From the NCBI GenBank assembly GCA_016777965.1, contig JADHQL010000001.1, positions 1 to 64,000 of the forward strand: a DNA stretch of 64,000 nt, written 5' to 3'. Position numbers and translations under genes: made by a program. Origin of the DNA: Fidelibacterota bacterium. GTDB lineage: Bacteria; Fidelibacterota; Marinisomatia; Marinisomatales; Marinisomataceae. This document shows, one piece after another, positions 31,915 to 40,327 of the stretch. Under the pieces are notes generated by a model. That model saw only the letters and a program-made list of their open reading frames with translations. It made no database searches and had not been told where the DNA came from. The first letter of the stretch is position 1. Every line of letters begins with the position of its first letter.

Positions 31915-32700
31915 TTGTTTGTATCAACTTATTTAGTAAAAAATGAAACAAATCTATGTGAATTAATAAGCAACATAGACTCCTTATATCGGAATGACGG
32001 GATAACAATACATTCAGATCGAAATACAACTAAAAAAATTGAATTCAATGGAAGGTTATTTGCAGTTAAATCGTTCCAATCACCTAATTTTTTACAACGT
32101 ATTGCCTATGCAAACTTTAGAAAGCCTAAGGCACAACGTTCTTTAGAGTTTTCCTTAAAATTGCTTGAGGCTGGATTACATTCTCCGAAGCCGATTGGGT
32201 ATATTGTAACTAAGCATTCTATGCAAATCCATGAAAGTTTTTATATTACTGAATATCATGACTATGATTTTGATCTCGTTCCAGTCTTTGAACAGTTTGA
32301 CAGTCATTTAAAATTAATTGAAAAGTTTATTAAGACTATTATTCATATGCATGATAACAATATTTATCATCACGATTTAACTAAAAGAAATATATTAATT
32401 ACTCCTTCTTCAAAGCATGTATTTAGCTTTGTAGACAATAATAGAATGTCTTTTGTTGAAATGTCCTTAAAAATGAGAATGGAGTCATTGTCAAAGCTGT
32501 CAAATAACGTAAAGGAATTACATGCATTAGCAAACCTATATGGAAAGCATTCTAATTATAGCTCACAACGATGTATAGATTTTATAGATAAAGGATTCAG
32601 AAAAAGCCAACGCTATAAAAACGTTAAAAAATTTCTTAAGGGAAACAAAAAAGGCGCCTTCGACGCGACGCCTTTTTCTACTCGAGGTAATCAGAGATAA
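31915..32700 (+). CDS. Small lipopolysaccharide-kinase-like protein (WaaP/RIO fold)
   Basis: A 261-aa protein kinase-fold enzyme. Signs: FAVKSFQ with the ATP-site Lys52, KLLEAGLHSPKPIG, catalytic loop HHDLTKRNIL (Asp155, Asn160 region), and SFVDNNRM with the metal Asp174 in place of DFG. The shortness and sequence recall Kdo/heptose kinases of the WaaP type, which phosphorylate lipid A or core sugars; a RIO-like protein kinase is possible. Starts at TTG after TTAGGGGGAAAATAAAAC. The last 18 codons or so overlap a strong terminator hairpin, so the true conserved end may be near KKFLKG. Confidence 0.7.
   Translation: MFVSTYLVKNETNLCELISNIDSLYRNDGITIHSDRNTTKKIEFNGRLFAVKSFQSPNFLQRIAYANFRKPKAQRSLEFSLKLLEAGLHSPKPIGYIVTKHSMQIHESFYITEYHDYDFDLVPVFEQFDSHLKLIEKFIKTIIHMHDNNIYHHDLTKRNILITPSSKHVFSFVDNNRMSFVEMSLKMRMESLSKLSNNVKELHALANLYGKHSNYSSQRCIDFIDKGFRKSQRYKNVKKFLKGNKKGAFDATPFSTRGNQR
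32647..32677. terminator. Bidirectional terminator inside the kinase 3' end
   Basis: A 9-bp stem AAAAAGGCG/CGCCTTTTT (32648-32656 and 32669-32677), with a GC-rich loop able to extend it, flanked by A and T runs on both sides. It can end the kinase transcript from the left and the minus-strand gene (ends at 32704) from the right. It sits 23 bases before the kinase stop codon, inside its frame. Confidence 0.75.
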
Positions 32701-32703
32701 CTA

Positions 32704-33207
32704 TTATTGTATGTTGTAAGCAAGACTCTCGTCATTTTCGACTTGACTGAGTTGTGGTTCAGTCTCGTCAATTAGTATTTCTTCCACAGCAACTTCCGTA
32801 TCTAATACTTCAAATACTTCATCTGCATAATTGGTAGAATAAAGATTTCCATTCCATTCAAACGTATTTCCAGGTCCTAGTTCATTTCTAGCTGCTAAAA
32901 ATGCGACATTAAAGGAGGGTACAGGGGTCGTTTCAATTACTTCTAGTGATTCAACATTATTGTGAAATGTTGGCACTGTTTCAGTAGCCATGGCTTCATC
33001 ATTGACTGAATTACCCATATTGGTGTTATTAACTAATGAGGTAATCTCTACATCCACAGTGCCTTCATCAAAAAAGCTTTCTGAGATATTATCGGATAGT
33101 TCTACTTCTTCGGATTGATCCATGAGAAAAAACAAGGAACCGATACACAAAATTACACCTGCTAACACGAATTTTTCAACATTATTATACATATTTTTTA
33201 ACTCCAT
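32704..33207 (-). CDS. Membrane-anchored acidic protein of unknown function
   Basis: A 167-aa protein with one N-terminal membrane helix (FVLAGVILCIGSLFFLM, residues 13-29) followed by a very acidic, low-complexity extracytoplasmic tail. Only one part looks folded: VAFLAARNELGPGNTFEWNG with NLYSTNYADE (about 104-135). No family recognised. It converges on the kinase with a shared terminator and diverges from the SDR gene at 33288 across 80 bp. Confidence 0.55.
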   Translation of the reverse strand: MELKNMYNNVEKFVLAGVILCIGSLFFLMDQSEEVELSDNISESFFDEGTVDVEITSLVNNTNMGNSVNDEAMATETVPTFHNNVESLEVIETTPVPSFNVAFLAARNELGPGNTFEWNGNLYSTNYADEVFEVLDTEVAVEEILIDETEPQLSQVENDESLAYNIQ

Positions 33208-33287
33208 TTGTTATGCCTCTTAATATCGCTTTCATAGCCTATGTACATTTAATTTTCATTTTTGTTTCAATGTTTGTAACTTTTAAT

Positions 33288-34289
33288 ATGGAAAAAGTAT
33301 TTGTCAGTGGTGGATCAGGGTTTATATCTCTTCATTTGATTTCAAAGCTCATTCAAGAAGGATATCAAGTAAGAACGTCTTTACGCTCTTTAGATCGTAA
33401 ACAAGAAGTGATTGATGCGGCGGAAAAAGAAGTATCCACAGTAGGCATGCTTGAATTCTGTGAACTTGATTTATTAAAAGATGAAGGATGGGATGAAGCA
33501 GTTGCTGGATGCGATTATGTGCAACATATTGCCTCACCAATCCCAACTACCAACTCCAATGATTATGATATTGTGGTTAAACCTGCGGTAAATGGCATAA
33601 AACGATGCCTTAACGCAGCCTTAAAGAACAATATCAAACGTTTTGTCATGACATCTTCTGTTGCATCGGTAGGAGGGTCTAATCATAAAAATGAATATGA
33701 TGATACTGATTGGACGGATTTAACCATGGATGTAGGTCCGTATCAAACCAGTAAAACCAAAGCAGAGCAATATTTATGGGACTTTATGAAAGAACATGAA
33801 GGGAAGACCGACATGGAAGCAGTAGCTATTAATCCTTCTATGGTCTTTGGTAATTCACTATCAGATGATATTGGTGCTTCAAATCTTGTTATAAAGCGCT
33901 TAATTGATGGATCCATGCCTTTCACCTTAAATATTTGTATTAATATCGTTCATATTAAAGATGTTGCTGATATGCACTTTGAGGCGATGATTAATGACAA
34001 AGCACCTGGTAAACGTTTTATTGCATCTAATAACCATATGTTTTTCCCTGAAATTGCTAAAGTACTAAATGATAATGGCTTTAAAGCACCTAAAAGAAAT
34101 TTACCGACCTTCTTAGCCAGAATATTAGGCAAGTTTGATAAGCAATTATCGTTCTTTCTAAAAGACATCGATATTTTGCGTATTTATCACTCTAATAACG
34201 CCCGAGATATTCTAGGGTGGAAGTTTCGATCTTCAGAGTCTGCAATTGTAGACGCTGCTACACAAATCGATGCATTGTTGAAAAATTAG
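33288..34289 (+). CDS. Extended SDR: NAD(P)-dependent dihydroflavonol-reductase-like
   Basis: A 333-aa Rossmann enzyme. I start at the ATG at 33288 (MEKVFVSGGSGFISLHLI), since the earlier in-frame ATG at 33213 adds a hydrophobic, non-conserved lead. Motifs: GGSGFIS dinucleotide loop (the last Gly of GxxGxxG is Ser), CDLLKDEGWDEAVAGCDYV (adenine site), VMTSSVASVG (catalytic Ser region), YQTSKTKAE (Tyr-x3-Lys), and INPSMVFG. The group includes dihydroflavonol reductases and aldehyde/ketone reductases, and the substrate cannot be told. The intergenic run to the next gene (34290-34381) has an AAAGGAGA without a gene after it and only AT-rich short repeats. Confidence 0.85.
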   Translation: MEKVFVSGGSGFISLHLISKLIQEGYQVRTSLRSLDRKQEVIDAAEKEVSTVGMLEFCELDLLKDEGWDEAVAGCDYVQHIASPIPTTNSNDYDIVVKPAVNGIKRCLNAALKNNIKRFVMTSSVASVGGSNHKNEYDDTDWTDLTMDVGPYQTSKTKAEQYLWDFMKEHEGKTDMEAVAINPSMVFGNSLSDDIGASNLVIKRLIDGSMPFTLNICINIVHIKDVADMHFEAMINDKAPGKRFIASNNHMFFPEIAKVLNDNGFKAPKRNLPTFLARILGKFDKQLSFFLKDIDILRIYHSNNARDILGWKFRSSESAIVDAATQIDALLKN

Positions 34290-34381
34290 TATACTTAATA
34301 AATATAAACATAATTCTAAAGGAGATTACATAATATATTTGTAGTTTACGCATAATACATATTATGTATAATTAATTATAT

Positions 34382-35050
34382 ATGAATAATAAACTAGGAA
34401 AATCAACAAGACTAATGCTTCTTACCTACCTCGGTTTATTGGCTTCAGCAGGTTTTTTCTATGGTGGCGGTAATTATGTCGACAAAACTACTCCCTATTA
34501 CAATTTCTTTAGAAATTTTATAAGCGATCTTGGCCGTACAACAAGTCATTCTGGTGATGATAATACCATATCAATTATTTTATTCTCAATTGGTATGATT
34601 GTTCAATTAATTGCAGTTTTAATATATCTTGTTAAAGCAGCTAATTATTTTTCTAGTGAGTACCCTAAAATTAGTTTATTCGCAAAATGTTCTGCAATTT
34701 TTGGCTCTATAAGTCTTTTAGGGGTCATTTTAACACCAGCAGATGTTCCTTCGTTATATGCTTTACATATTTTCTTTGCAAATTCAGTATTTAACGGTGC
34801 TTTTGTAACATTAGGTATATATTCTTACTTATTTTACTATAAAGGTCTTAAATACGTCACTTATACCCTATTTTTATGTTCCTTAATCATTCTTGGATAT
34901 ATAATATTTCTTGAAATTGGTCCTGAGCCATGGAAATCAATTCAATCACTTACTTTTCATGCAACCTATCAAAAGGTAGCTGTTTTAAGCTTAATTGGAA
35001 CAGTTTGGATTATGTCTAAAGGTACAGATCTACTTGACGACAAAATTTAA
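34382..35050 (+). CDS. DUF998-like integral membrane protein
   Basis: A 222-aa protein with about six membrane helices (near 14-30, 60-82, 97-117, 124-147, 155-175, 195-212). The loop [20 protein letters not shown] matches the YxxxxxxISxLG element of the DUF998 family, whose function is unknown. There is no ribosome site close to the ATG. It runs 21 bp into the converging end of leuS. Ends of the two genes therefore overlap on opposite strands. Confidence 0.6.
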   Translation: MNNKLGKSTRLMLLTYLGLLASAGFFYGGGNYVDKTTPYYNFFRNFISDLGRTTSHSGDDNTISIILFSIGMIVQLIAVLIYLVKAANYFSSEYPKISLFAKCSAIFGSISLLGVILTPADVPSLYALHIFFANSVFNGAFVTLGIYSYLFYYKGLKYVTYTLFLCSLIILGYIIFLEIGPEPWKSIQSLTFHATYQKVAVLSLIGTVWIMSKGTDLLDDKI

Positions 35051-37471
35051 AAGTCTGTTTGGTACATAAATTGTTTTTACAACATTTCCTACGGATGTGA
35101 ATTTTTCGACATTTTCTAAGGACAGAGCTTCAGAAATAACATCTTTTTCAGCTGAATCTTTAGCAACGTTAATATTAGCTCTAAGCTTTCCATTTACTTG
35201 GACAGCAATAGTAACTTCATCTAATTGTATCAAATTTTCGTCAAACTGTGGCCATGGCTGGTATGTAATAGTTTCAGAATGACCTAGCAAACTCCAAAAC
35301 TCTTCTGAAAGATGTGGGATAAATGGGCTTAATATGATTGCTAGCTCCTCAATAAGTTCTTTAGAAATTGTATTACATTTCTGTAAATGATTACAATAAA
35401 TCATTAGTTGAGATATTGCAGTATTAAAATGTAGATTTTCGATATCTTCGCCTATTTTTTTAATTGTTTGATGGTGTAAAAATAATGTGTCTTTATCCTT
35501 TTCATCACTATCTACTATCTTCGACGACAAATTACCATTTTCATCAACAATAATTGACCATAATTTATTTACAAATCTATAGCATCCTTGTAAACCTTTT
35601 GTACTCCAAGGCTTTGATTTGTTTAAGGGACCCATAAACATCTCATAAAGCCTCATCGAATCTGAGCCGTATTCATCAATAATATCTTCTGGATTTATTA
35701 CATTCCCTCTAGATTTACTCATTTTTGTACCATCATCTCCTAAAATCATTCCCTGATTATATAATTTTTTAAATGGTTCTTTGGTCGATACTAGGCCTAA
35801 ATCGTATAAAACATGATGCCAAAATCTAGAGTATAATAAATGCAGTACTGCATGCTCTTGTCCGCCAATATATAAATCTACCGGCATCCAATAGTTTTCT
35901 TTTTCTTTTGACCATGCCTCATTTGTATTGTTAGGATCTGTAAATCTTAAAAAATACCAACAAGATCCAGCCCATTGAGGCATAGTATTTGTTTCTCTAA
36001 GTCCAATAATATTACCATTTTCATCTTTTACTTCAACCCAATTTTTAACTAATGATAATGGAGATTTACCATCATCTGATGGCTTATAATTTTCAACTTC
36101 AGGAAGCATTACTGGCAAATCCGTTTCTTGAATTAACTCTACTGAATCTTCCTTATAAATTAATGGAAAAGGCTCTCCCCAATATCTTTGTCTAGAAAAT
36201 AACCAATCTCTTAATTTGTAATTAACTGTGGCTTTTCCTATTGCATTTTTTTCAATAAATGAAATTGCTTTTTTAATAGCTTGATCTACACTTAATCCGT
36301 CCATGGATAAGGTTATATTGCTTGAAGAATTAATAATTTTGGCACTACCTTTTGCAGTGTATGCAGCTTTTGATACATCTCCACCTTCTACAACTTCTAC
36401 AATTGGAAGATTATATTTTGATGCAAACTCCCAATCTCTTTCATCGTGACCAGGAACTGCCATAATTGCGCCAGTGCCATAACTTATCAACACATAGTCA
36501 GCTATCCATATTTCAATTCTTTCTTTACTGAAGGGATTTATTGCATAACTACCTGTGAAAACACCAGTTTTATCCTTATTAACTTCTGTTCTATCAAAAT
36601 CTGATTTCTTTTTTGTTTCCTCAATATAAGCTTCTACTTTGGATCTTTGCTCTTCTGTGACAATTGAATGAATTAAAGTATGTTCTGGAGCTAAAACCAT
36701 ATAAGATGCTCCGAAAAGAGTGTCAGGTCTTGTAGTGTATACATTGATAGTATCATTATGTCCATCAATATCAAACTCTAACTCAACCCCCTCTGATTTA
36801 CCAATCCAATTTTTTTGAAGTTCTTTAATATTTTCTGGCCAATCTAAATCATCTAATCCATCAAGTAATGACTCTGCATAGTCAGTAATCTTTAAAATCC
36901 ATTGTCTCATTGGTAATCTTACTACAGGATGTCCGCCAATATCTGATTTTCCGTTTACAACTTCTTCGTTAGCAAGGACTGCTTTTAGTTCAGGGCACCA
37001 ATTAACAGCAACCTCTTGCTCATAAGCTAAACCTTTATTATAAAGTTGCATAAAAATCCATTGAGTCCATTTGTAGTAATTAGGATCAGTTGTATTTATT
37101 TCTCTTGACCAATCATAAGAAAATCCAAGGCTATTAATCTGTTTTTTAAAATTTGAAACATTCTGATGAGTTGTTTTTTTAGGATGAGTACCTGTTTTTA
37201 TAGCATATTGCTCTGCTGGTAAGCCAAACGCATCCCAACCCATAGGATGAAGCACATTAAAACCTTTCATGCGCTTGTAACGTGCTACAATATCCGTTGC
37301 TACGTATCCTAAAGCATGACCAACATGCAATCCTGTCCCAGACGGATAAGGAAACATATCTAAAACGTAATATTTAGGTTTATTGGTAGAGATATCCTCA
37401 GACTTAAAAGTTCGATTTTCAGACCAAAATTTTTGCCATTTACTCTCTATGGATTTATGATTGTAGCTCAA
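35030..37471 (-). CDS. leuS: Leucyl-tRNA synthetase
   Basis: An 813-aa class I synthetase. The HIGH-type motif [16 protein letters not shown] (near 37-52), the [11 protein letters not shown] start, the CP1 editing domain with [20 protein letters not shown] (about 245-265) and [16 protein letters not shown], the KMSKS motif [11 protein letters not shown] (near 580) and an anticodon-binding domain ending in [10 protein letters not shown] are present. The Zn-1 region ([20 protein letters not shown]) lacks further Cys, as in Bacillus. It follows the unknown gene at 37474 by 2 bp. Confidence 0.97.
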   Translation of the reverse strand: MSYNHKSIESKWQKFWSENRTFKSEDISTNKPKYYVLDMFPYPSGTGLHVGHALGYVATDIVARYKRMKGFNVLHPMGWDAFGLPAEQYAIKTGTHPKKTTHQNVSNFKKQINSLGFSYDWSREINTTDPNYYKWTQWIFMQLYNKGLAYEQEVAVNWCPELKAVLANEEVVNGKSDIGGHPVVRLPMRQWILKITDYAESLLDGLDDLDWPENIKELQKNWIGKSEGVELEFDIDGHNDTINVYTTRPDTLFGASYMVLAPEHTLIHSIVTEEQRSKVEAYIEETKKKSDFDRTEVNKDKTGVFTGSYAINPFSKERIEIWIADYVLISYGTGAIMAVPGHDERDWEFASKYNLPIVEVVEGGDVSKAAYTAKGSAKIINSSSNITLSMDGLSVDQAIKKAISFIEKNAIGKATVNYKLRDWLFSRQRYWGEPFPLIYKEDSVELIQETDLPVMLPEVENYKPSDDGKSPLSLVKNWVEVKDENGNIIGLRETNTMPQWAGSCWYFLRFTDPNNTNEAWSKEKENYWMPVDLYIGGQEHAVLHLLYSRFWHHVLYDLGLVSTKEPFKKLYNQGMILGDDGTKMSKSRGNVINPEDIIDEYGSDSMRLYEMFMGPLNKSKPWSTKGLQGCYRFVNKLWSIIVDENGNLSSKIVDSDEKDKDTLFLHHQTIKKIGEDIENLHFNTAISQLMIYCNHLQKCNTISKELIEELAIILSPFIPHLSEEFWSLLGHSETITYQPWPQFDENLIQLDEVTIAVQVNGKLRANINVAKDSAEKDVISEALSLENVEKFTSVGNVVKTIYVPNRLLNFVVK

Positions 37472-37473
37472 AT

Positions 37474-38019
37474 TTAATAGAAGTTCTTAATTTGCTTCAT
37501 CCAATCTAGAATAATTGCATTTACATCAATTGGTTGATTATTTGAGGAGCCATAACCCATATTATTTGAAGTTGTGCTTCCAAAAGCATTAGTCATTGGT
37601 CCACTATATTCATCATCTGCAAGCACTTGATTTGCTTGAAATTTAGCAAACACTTTCTTGGTATTTGGATCTCTAAAAATAATTGATGAAGTTTTTGGGT
37701 CTGCAGTTGAGCCGTAATATGGGTCGAAATTAAAATCTTCAAAGTTGATTAAAACTTCCATATCCCCATCTGTTTCAGGAGGTAATATTTCAAAACCAAT
37801 TTTAACTAATTCAGATTGCAATGATTGTATATGTTCAACCATAAAAGGATCTTGAATATAATCATTAATAAACTCTTCGATTTTATTTGTCTGACTAAGC
37901 TTTACTTTTTTTCTTCTGAACTGTCCATTCAGGTCTGTCGTAAAGACAAATAACATTAATAAAGCCAGTAGATATGTATAATTTTTAAGCTTAATTATGT
38001 TCTCAATTAAATAGCGCAT
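37474..38019 (-). CDS. Exported protein of unknown function
   Basis: A 181-aa protein with an N-terminal hydrophobic export segment ([20 protein letters not shown]). The mature part has [20 protein letters not shown], then a beta-rich [20 protein letters not shown] and [20 protein letters not shown], a Ser/Asn-rich turn and [14 protein letters not shown] at the end. I recognise no family. Its position between msrA and leuS (13-bp overlap with msrA, 2 bp before leuS) makes it part of that transcript. A periplasmic or lipoprotein-like role is only a guess. Confidence 0.55.
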   Translation of the reverse strand: MRYLIENIIKLKNYTYLLALLMLFVFTTDLNGQFRRKKVKLSQTNKIEEFINDYIQDPFMVEHIQSLQSELVKIGFEILPPETDGDMEVLINFEDFNFDPYYGSTADPKTSSIIFRDPNTKKVFAKFQANQVLADDEYSGPMTNAFGSTTSNNMGYGSSNNQPIDVNAIILDWMKQIKNFY

Positions 38020-38549
38020 CCTTCTATTCCTCTTTTTTTGTAATAATCTTGATGATAATCTTCTGCATTGTAAAAATCAGAAATAGCTTCAATCTCGGTT
38101 ACAATCTTAGAAGTAAACTTTCCTGATTCATTTAATTCATTAATTTTTCTTTCAATAATTTGTTTTTCATCATCGTTAGAAAAATATGCAGCTGAACGAT
38201 ATTGAGTGCCTATATCTGGGCCTTGACGATTTAATGTGGTAGGATCATGAAGCTCAAAGAAAGTATCTAACAGTTTTTCAAAAGTAATTTCATTAGGATT
38301 ATACTCAATCTCTACTGCTTCGGCATGACCTGTTAATCCAGTACACACCAGTTCATATGAAGGATTTTTAACTTTTCCACCTATATATCCTACTGTTGTA
38401 GATTTCACTCCATCCATTTGTTGAAATGTAGATTCAACCCCCCAAAAACAACCAGCTGCAAATACAGCTTTTTTATTCTCTGTGTCATTTGCCATTACTA
38501 ACCCCGTTATTGAAATAAAAATTGCTAAATATGTTTTAATTTTTATCAT
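38007..38549 (-). CDS. msrA: Peptide methionine-S-sulfoxide reductase MsrA, exported
   Basis: A 180-aa enzyme that repairs oxidised methionine (S-epimer). AAGCFWGVESTFQQMDGVKS holds the GCFWG active-site Cys, and YIGGKVKNPSYELVCTGLTG and HAEAVEIEYNP follow, with the C-terminal [12 protein letters not shown] resolving Cys. An N-terminal signal (MIKIKTYLAIFISITGLVMA) indicates export, so it would act on envelope proteins. It overlaps by 14 bp a 45-codon membrane-peptide gene upstream and by 13 bp the unknown gene downstream. Confidence 0.92.
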   Translation of the reverse strand: MIKIKTYLAIFISITGLVMANDTENKKAVFAAGCFWGVESTFQQMDGVKSTTVGYIGGKVKNPSYELVCTGLTGHAEAVEIEYNPNEITFEKLLDTFFELHDPTTLNRQGPDIGTQYRSAAYFSNDDEKQIIERKINELNESGKFTSKIVTEIEAISDFYNAEDYHQDYYKKRGIEGCAI

Positions 38550-38673
38550 ATGTGTAATAAAAGTATGCTCCTATAATGCTCATTGGAATCGATAGAACTG
38601 TACCGATTACTGGTATTAAAAAAGATGCCAAAAATATACCAATACCAACAATTATTGTATTGAAAATACGCAC
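38536..38673 (-). CDS. 45-aa two-helix membrane protein
   Basis: A GTG start at 38673, preceded by AAGAAAGGTTAATT, opens 45 codons: MRIFNTIIVGIGIFLASFLI then PVIGTVLSIPMSIIGAYFYY and TYDKN. The hydrophobic run with a Pro-Val-Gly turn looks like a membrane hairpin. It overlaps the msrA start by 14 bp, so msrA may be translated from the same message. The good ribosome site and end-to-end fit support coding. No function is known. The remaining gap to 38758 holds nothing I can name. Confidence 0.6.
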   Translation of the reverse strand: MRIFNTIIVGIGIFLASFLIPVIGTVLSIPMSIIGAYFYYTYDKN

Positions 38674-38754
38674 AATTAACCTTTCTTAATAAAAATTCTT
38701 TTAATATTTCGCATTTTCACATAAAAAATTAAGAAAAAATATAAATTAATTAAA

Positions 38755-38785
38755 TAAAAAAGCCTCTCAACAACTGAGAGGCTTT
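38755..38785 (-). terminator. Strong terminator of the nusA-pnp-ald-merR operon
   Basis: An 11-bp perfect stem (38759-38769 with 38775-38785, loop ACAAC), read on the minus strand as AAAGCCTCTCA-GTTGT-TGAGAGGCTTT followed by more T. It lies 28 bp after the MerR-like stop codon. Confidence 0.9.
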
Positions 38786-38812
38786 GGTGGCTACCATAAT
38801 AGACTCTCACCC

Positions 38813-39160
38813 TTAGTGTCTATTTAGTATATTTAAAATATTCTTTAATTCATTTTTAATCTCATTTAAAGCTGATACTTGAGTATTAGATAATGATTTT
38901 TCTGGTAAAGTTTTAGTTGATCTGTTTTTAAGCTCTTCAACCGCTCCTTTAATAGTAAATTTTTTATCATAAAGCAATTTCTTAATATCAAGTATTACTT
39001 GAATATCTTGCTTTTTATAGGTCCTATTTCCAGCCTTATTCTTTGATGGTTTTAATGAAGGAAATTCAGATTCCCAATACCTTAACACGTAAGGCTTAAG
39101 CTCCGTCATTTCACTTACTTTTTTAATACTATAATAGAGTTTTGATTTTGATTCAAGCAT
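38813..39160 (-). CDS. MerR-like DNA-binding protein
   Basis: A 115-aa regulator with an N-terminal MerR winged helix: KLYYSIKKVSEMTELKPYVL, RYWESEFPSLKPSKNKAGNR and TYKKQDIQVILDIKKLLYDK, then a short coiled coil. RYWExEFP marks the subgroup without a ligand domain that is common in Bacteroidetes-group genomes near translation or chromosome genes. There is no Cys for metal sensing. It is the last gene before the operon terminator, 61 bp after ald. Confidence 0.82.
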   Translation of the reverse strand: MLESKSKLYYSIKKVSEMTELKPYVLRYWESEFPSLKPSKNKAGNRTYKKQDIQVILDIKKLLYDKKFTIKGAVEELKNRSTKTLPEKSLSNTQVSALNEIKNELKNILNILNRH

Positions 39161-39221
39161 TGCTTTAATATTATATAAAAAATATAATTAAAGCGATACT
39201 TTAAATAAAAAATATAGATAT

Positions 39222-40319
39222 TTAAAGTGATTTTGGATCAGAATAGTCTAACGAATGAGCAACAGCAACTTCTTCATTTGTAAGTTTGCCTTTATATGTG
39301 TTTAACGCCATTAGAAGTTTATCATCATTAAATAAACCGTGCAATCCAGAATTAGCAAATTTAAGGATAAATGGCTTTGTTGCTTCATTAAGCGCATTGG
39401 TTGCTGTAAATGGAACAGCGGAAGGAATGTTCTTAACACAATAATGAATAATGTTATCCACCTCATATGTTGGATCTCCATGTGTTGTTGGTTTAGAGGT
39501 CTCAAAACATCCACCTTGGTCAACAGACACATCAGATAAAATGGATTTGGGTTCCATTAAACTCAACATATCTCTAGTTATAACTGTAGGAGGTTTCCCT
39601 CCAGGAGTTAAAACTGCACCAACAACAATATCTACCATAGGTAAAATTCCCTCAATTACTTGTTTGGAGGATTCGCCAACATTTACTGCTGGATATCTAC
39701 TTTTAATATCATTTAATAATTCGTTATTAACATCTAGTAAAGTTGTACTAGCACCTAATCCTAAACTCATTTGCATTGCATTTAATCCAACAATACCTCC
39801 ACCGATGATTAATACGTTTGCAGGATCAGCTAAGCTTGTACCAGCAATCAACTTACCTTTTCCACCCTTGCTCTTCTTTAAAAGCTCAATACTGTCTAAT
39901 AAAGATAGCCTACCAGCAATTTCGCTCATCGGTTTTAACATGGGAGTTTGGTTGTTTATAACCACAGTTTCATATGCTAATCCAGTAACATTGCAATCCA
40001 TAAGCTTTCGTGTTAAATCTTTTGATGAACTTAGGTGCAAATAAGTAAAAATTACCTTATTTGAAAGCATTTCAACTTCTTCTAATGAGGGTTCTTTAAC
40101 CTTAACAATCAACTCTGATCTATCAAAAACTTCTGAAGCAGAATCAACGATTGTACAACCTAAAGATGAGTAATCCTCGTCATTATATCCACTATCTTGA
40201 CCTGCCCCAGATTGAACATATAGCTCATGAGAGCTTTGAAGAAGCATTTTTGCTGTTTCTGGATTAATAGAAACGCGATATTCTTGAGAAATAATTTCTT
40301 TTGGAATACCAATTTTCAT
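39222..40319 (-). CDS. ald: Alanine dehydrogenase
   Basis: A 365-aa NAD-dependent enzyme that interconverts alanine with pyruvate and ammonia. Blocks: MKIGIPKEIISQEYRVSINP, VKVKEPSLEEVEMLSNKVIF, FTYLHLSSS, the Rossmann loop VLIIGGGIVGLNAMQMSLGL (about 168-187), SVDQGGCFETSKPTTHGDPT with its catalytic His and Asp, and PFTATNALNEATKPF. Length is normal. It is 8 bp after pnp, an unusual partner for a translation operon. Confidence 0.94.
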   Translation of the reverse strand: MKIGIPKEIISQEYRVSINPETAKMLLQSSHELYVQSGAGQDSGYNDEDYSSLGCTIVDSASEVFDRSELIVKVKEPSLEEVEMLSNKVIFTYLHLSSSKDLTRKLMDCNVTGLAYETVVINNQTPMLKPMSEIAGRLSLLDSIELLKKSKGGKGKLIAGTSLADPANVLIIGGGIVGLNAMQMSLGLGASTTLLDVNNELLNDIKSRYPAVNVGESSKQVIEGILPMVDIVVGAVLTPGGKPPTVITRDMLSLMEPKSILSDVSVDQGGCFETSKPTTHGDPTYEVDNIIHYCVKNIPSAVPFTATNALNEATKPFILKFANSGLHGLFNDDKLLMALNTYKGKLTNEEVAVAHSLDYSDPKSL

Positions 40320-40327
40320 ATCATTTA

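Noticed and set aside
39451-40044. Long plus-strand frame opposite ald (197 codons)
   Set aside because: It is antisense to the well-supported alanine dehydrogenase, has no recognisable motif and no ribosome site.
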